From Eimeria necatrix (lineage: Eukaryota; Apicomplexa; Conoidasida; Eucoccidiorida; Eimeriidae), in contig NW_013651997.1 of assembly GCF_000499385.1 (NCBI RefSeq), positions 1-10,173 of the forward strand: a stretch of 10,173 bases of DNA, in the 5' to 3' direction. Positions 8,497 to 10,173 of this stretch are shown piece by piece (position 1 is the first letter of the stretch; each line of letters starts with the position of its first letter). The notes below the pieces were generated by a model. The model did no database searches, was not told where the DNA came from, and saw only the letters and a program-made list of their open reading frames with translations. A program made the position numbers and the translations under genes.

Positions 8497-8832
8497 GGCC
8501 CAAAAGGGCCCCTTGGGGGCCCCTACGGGGACCCTCAGAGGCCACTTGGGGGCCCTTTGGGGGCCCTCTGTAGGGCTTTCCTACGCCGGCAACCCGCAAC
8601 GCATGCACAGGGTACCTCCCGTGGGGGCCCCATCTCCTGACCACAAGAGCAAGTAAAGACTGACCCATCCCAAGGGGCCCCCAAAGGCAAGGGTCCCACC
8701 TGCATTTTCTTGGTGACAGACGGGGGCCCCCTGAGACCCACAAGAGCTCCTGGGGGCCCCAGGGGCCTTTGGGGGCCCCATGGGCCCCTGGGGGCCCCCA
8801 GGGGCCCCTGGGGGCCCCCAAGGGGGCCCGTC
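8497..8832. repeat. GGGGCCCC-rich low-complexity block
   Basis: More than a dozen near-palindromic GGGGCCCC or GGGGGCCCC cores are spread over about 335 bp, separated by short CTTT, CTGT, CATG or longer unique spacers. They become dense and nearly tandem at 8748-8830. Open frames across it give Gly-Pro-rich collagen-like translations that reflect the repeat rather than a gene. Similar cores reappear at 9147-9195, 9783-9833 and from 10025 to the end. Confidence 0.8.
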
Positions 8833-8958
8833 TCAGGCTAAAAGGGGCGGCCCCTCCCCACTAGGGTAGCGAAAAGGGCCGCACATTGGGCACGAGGCCT
8901 TTAGCCTGTCGAAAAGCCAAACGTCAAGGCAGCCAGCTGCACAAACACCGCAGACCCC

Positions 8959-8990
8959 AAACCCTAAACCCTAAACCCTAAACCCTAAAC
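8959..8990 (+). repeat. Telomere-like (AAACCCT)n interstitial array 1
   Basis: Four complete AAACCCT heptamers plus AAAC are seen, perfect. The unit is the complement of TTTAGGG, the telomere repeat of coccidia. It is embedded in non-repeat DNA on both sides, so it is not a chromosome end. Interstitial copies of this heptamer are a known feature of Eimeria repeat-rich segments. Confidence 0.92.
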
Positions 8991-9057
8991 TTTCTATACT
9001 GGCCAAAAAAGCAGCAATCCCCGTGAAGGGCAGCAGCCGCGGCCTCCAAAGAGACGC

Positions 9058-9129
9058 ATCAGCCGCAGCAGCAGCTGAATCTGCTGCAGCAAGGGGAGCA
9101 GCAACAACAGAAGCAATTGCTGCAGCAGT
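9058..9129 (+). repeat. Degenerate CAG/CTG triplet patch
   Basis: An interrupted run of CAG, CAA and CTG/CTGCAG triplets lies between the two telomere-like arrays. Frames through it give mixed Ala, Ser, Leu or Gln runs depending on frame and strand. Frames at 9252-8971 and 9227-8994 on the - strand are open but cross a telomere-like array, so they are not called. Confidence 0.7.
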
Positions 9130-9298
9130 CCCTGTGGGGTTTGGAGGCCCTTTTGGGGGCCCCTGGGGGCGTTTTGTGCTGTGCTGTGGGGCCCCACCGT
9201 GAAACTTGTGGCCGCAAGAAGTGACAACGCGGAGGAGTTCTCCTGGCTTCATTTCGTCAAAACAAAAAATGCAAGCCTGAGGAAAAAGTCCCTCACAG

Positions 9299-9339
9299 AA
9301 ACCCTAAACCCTAAACCCTAAACGCCAAACCCTAAACCC
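9299..9339 (+). repeat. Telomere-like (AAACCCT)n interstitial array 2
   Basis: Three perfect AAACCCT units, one variant (AAACGCC), one further perfect unit and a partial AAACCC. It has the same orientation as the first array, which starts 340 bp earlier. Confidence 0.92.
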
Positions 9340-9385
9340 GCAGACGCACCACACTGCAAGCCCCAACAGTCTCTACAGCAGTGAC

Positions 9386-9500
9386 GGCGGCGGCGGCAGC
9401 AGCAGCAGCACAGCAGCAGCAGCAGCGGAGTAGCAGCAGCAGAGCAGCAGCAGCAGCAGCTGAGCAGCAGCAGCAGCAGCAGCAGCAGAGCAGCAGCTGC
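9386..9500 (+). repeat. Long CAG tract with short interruptions
   Basis: It begins with GGC triplets and continues as CAG/AGC repeats interrupted by single-step phase changes (ACAG, GGAGT, AGAG, CTGAG). These shift the reading frame repeatedly, so no single frame yields a long pure homopolymer across the whole tract. This argues against the tract being one constrained coding repeat. Confidence 0.9.
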
Positions 9501-9570
9501 CAGCCCGACCTCTTGTTCTCTGGAGTGGGCGGAAGAGGGCGTGCCGCATTCTGCCTTGGCAGCCGGGTCT

Positions 9571-9573
<3 letters not shown>

Positions 9574-9600
<27 letters not shown>
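9574..9600 (+). repeat. Pure (CTG)9, inverted relative to the preceding CAG tract
   Basis: Nine uninterrupted CTG triplets lie about 74 nt after the CAG tract ends. They would read as Leu or Cys/Ala runs on this strand and as Gln, Ser or Ala runs on the other. Confidence 0.9.
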
Positions 9601-9601
<1 letters not shown>

Positions 9602-9864
9602 AGCTGCGGGGGGCCTTGCTGCTGTCCTGCAGCAGCAGGTGGGTGCAGGTGAGAATGCGGGGGTGGTGCAGCAGACTTGCTGGCAGCAAATTGGCCGCCC
9701 GCAGCAGCGACAAAAAGACAAAGGAGCAGCAAAGACAAGCAGCACAAGCCAGCGCAAGACCCATCAGCAGCGCCTGCCCCTCGGGGGGCCCCCTGGCCAG
9801 GGGCCCCACAACAGCAGAAGAGGGGGCCCCCAGCAGCACGTCCAGCCGGTCCGTGTACATCCAC

Positions 9865-9915
9865 CTTATCAGCATATAAGTCACAGCAGAAAAGTAAAGT
9901 CTCCTGGAAGGAGAT
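9865..9915 (-). CDS. Weak candidate exon, ISFQETLLFCCDLYADK
   Basis: On the - strand a strikingly pyrimidine-rich acceptor (tttcctccagctcttttctt then cag, ending at 9916) precedes 17 codons that do not consist of repeat residues, followed by a possible AAG|GTGGAT donor (9864-9859). I recognise no family. The frame stays open in both directions through repeat-derived Cys, Ala and Gln runs, so the true limits are unknown. The splice signal is the only support, and low-complexity DNA produces pyrimidine tracts readily. Confidence 0.2.
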
Positions 9916-9944
9916 CTGAAGAAAAGAGCTGGAGGAAACAGCAG

Positions 9945-9990
9945 ACACCGCCGCAGCAGCCGCAGCAGCGCAGCAGCACTTGCTGCAGCA
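9945..9990 (+). repeat. CCG/CAG triplet patch
   Basis: Mixed CCG, CAG and GCG triplets ending at a CTGCAGC, similar in kind to the tract at 9386-9500 but short and interrupted. Confidence 0.75.
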
Positions 9991-10020
9991 AACGCGCCCG
10001 CCCACGCCCGCGGCGCTGCA

Positions 10021-10173
10021 GCCAGGGGCCCCCCGGGGGCCCCGGGGCCCCCGGGGCCCCCGGGGGCCCCCGGGGGCCTCGGGGGCCCCGGGGGGAGCGG
10101 GGGCGCTGGGGGCCCCGGGGGCCCCCCCGGCGCCGCGCCCGCAGCAGCGGCGGGGGGGCCCCGCCGCTGCCGC
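10021..10173. repeat. Extremely GC-rich GGGGGCCCCC repeat, runs off the window
   Basis: Almost only G and C: alternating runs of four to six G and four to seven C, each junction being a perfect palindrome, with a few AG, CT or CGC interruptions (for example around 10095-10107). It continues beyond the end of the window. No coding or regulatory function can be read from it. Confidence 0.85.

Noticed and set aside
8459..8821. 120-codon - strand frame giving a collagen-like Gly-Pro-rich protein, with overlapping alternatives at 8741-8535 and 8781-8581.
   Set aside because: It is open in several frames because GGGGCCCC lacks stop triplets. It starts at TTG, shows no real Gly-x-y periodicity and is confined to the low-complexity block.
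9541..9879. + strand frame with Leu10 near its start, resembling a signal peptide, and a GTGAGA donor after GGTGCAG.
   Set aside because: The leucine run is the (CTG)9 tract, the start is GTG not ATG, and no supported exon joins it.
9318..10005. Long overlapping - strand frames (188, 141 and 210 codons) and + strand frames (112 and 80 codons) over the CAG/CTG tracts.
   Set aside because: All frames on both strands are open at once because CAG/CTG repeats contain no stops in any frame; translations are homopolymers of Ala, Cys, Leu, Ser or Gln, and starts are mostly non-ATG. Only the short 9915-9865 piece is kept as a weak candidate.
1..10173. CRISPR array, insertion sequence, phage or bacterial operon.
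   Set aside because: No regular repeat-spacer structure, transposase-like frame or closely packed start-to-stop genes; the composition and repeats are those of a coccidian nuclear genome.

Overview
The window looks like nuclear DNA of an apicomplexan coccidian, most probably Eimeria. Directly visible are CAG/CTG triplet tracts, telomere-like AAACCCT heptamer arrays inside the sequence, GGGGCCCC-rich blocks, and an abrupt switch from complex, roughly balanced-composition DNA (1 to about 8.2 kb) to low-complexity DNA (about 8.2 to 10.17 kb). The repeat-poor/repeat-rich mosaic, with CAG and AAACCCT repeats, is the established signature of Eimeria chromosomes. There are no long open frames, operons or ribosome binding sites. 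Coding signal comes as short frames bounded by GT/AG splice signals, so the ordinary start-to-stop view is misleading here.

The best-supported gene is on the + strand, about 5500 to 8312. I assembled a six-exon model in which every proposed junction keeps the reading frame. The translated pieces follow the order of landmarks in B9-domain proteins, closest to the B9D1 type: G-x-I...LYC...W...SG, then FP...KPYG-N-WP, then a hydrophobic strand, then a P-R-H segment, then L-W-x-G-K-P-x-PE, then a final hydrophobic strand with a G-P tail. It ends in a glycine/glutamine-rich tail encoded by CAG triplets. B9 proteins belong to the ciliary transition-zone (MKS) module; in Eimeria the flagellated stage is the microgamete. 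The exon 3/exon 4 junction is the weak point.

On the - strand, upstream and divergent from that gene, a 110-codon frame (4274 to 3945) ends at a consensus GTAAGT donor. It encodes a membrane protein with an N-terminal hydrophobic stretch, a clear transmembrane segment and an RRRLAEGG motif just after it (RxLxE, reminiscent of coccidian/Plasmodium export-cleavage motifs). An alternative model replaces its ATG end by an intron (4362 to 4229) with a good branch point. Its downstream exons were not identified.

From 1 to about 3.7 kb I see only weak candidate exons: one frame at 528-758 flanked by good splice signals, and one cysteine-rich ATG-initiated frame at 1760-2137. The number of open frames over 100 codons in the complex part is about what chance predicts, so none is called from length alone. 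2440-3340 and most of 4470-5500 hold nothing I can support.

From 8.3 kb onward the DNA is repeat-rich: a GGGGCCCC block (about 8.5-8.83 kb), two telomere-like arrays 340 bp apart, a long CAG tract followed by an inverted CTG tract, more CAG, and an extremely GC-rich end. Open frames there are mostly by-products of triplet repeats; one short - strand candidate exon (9915-9865) is noted.
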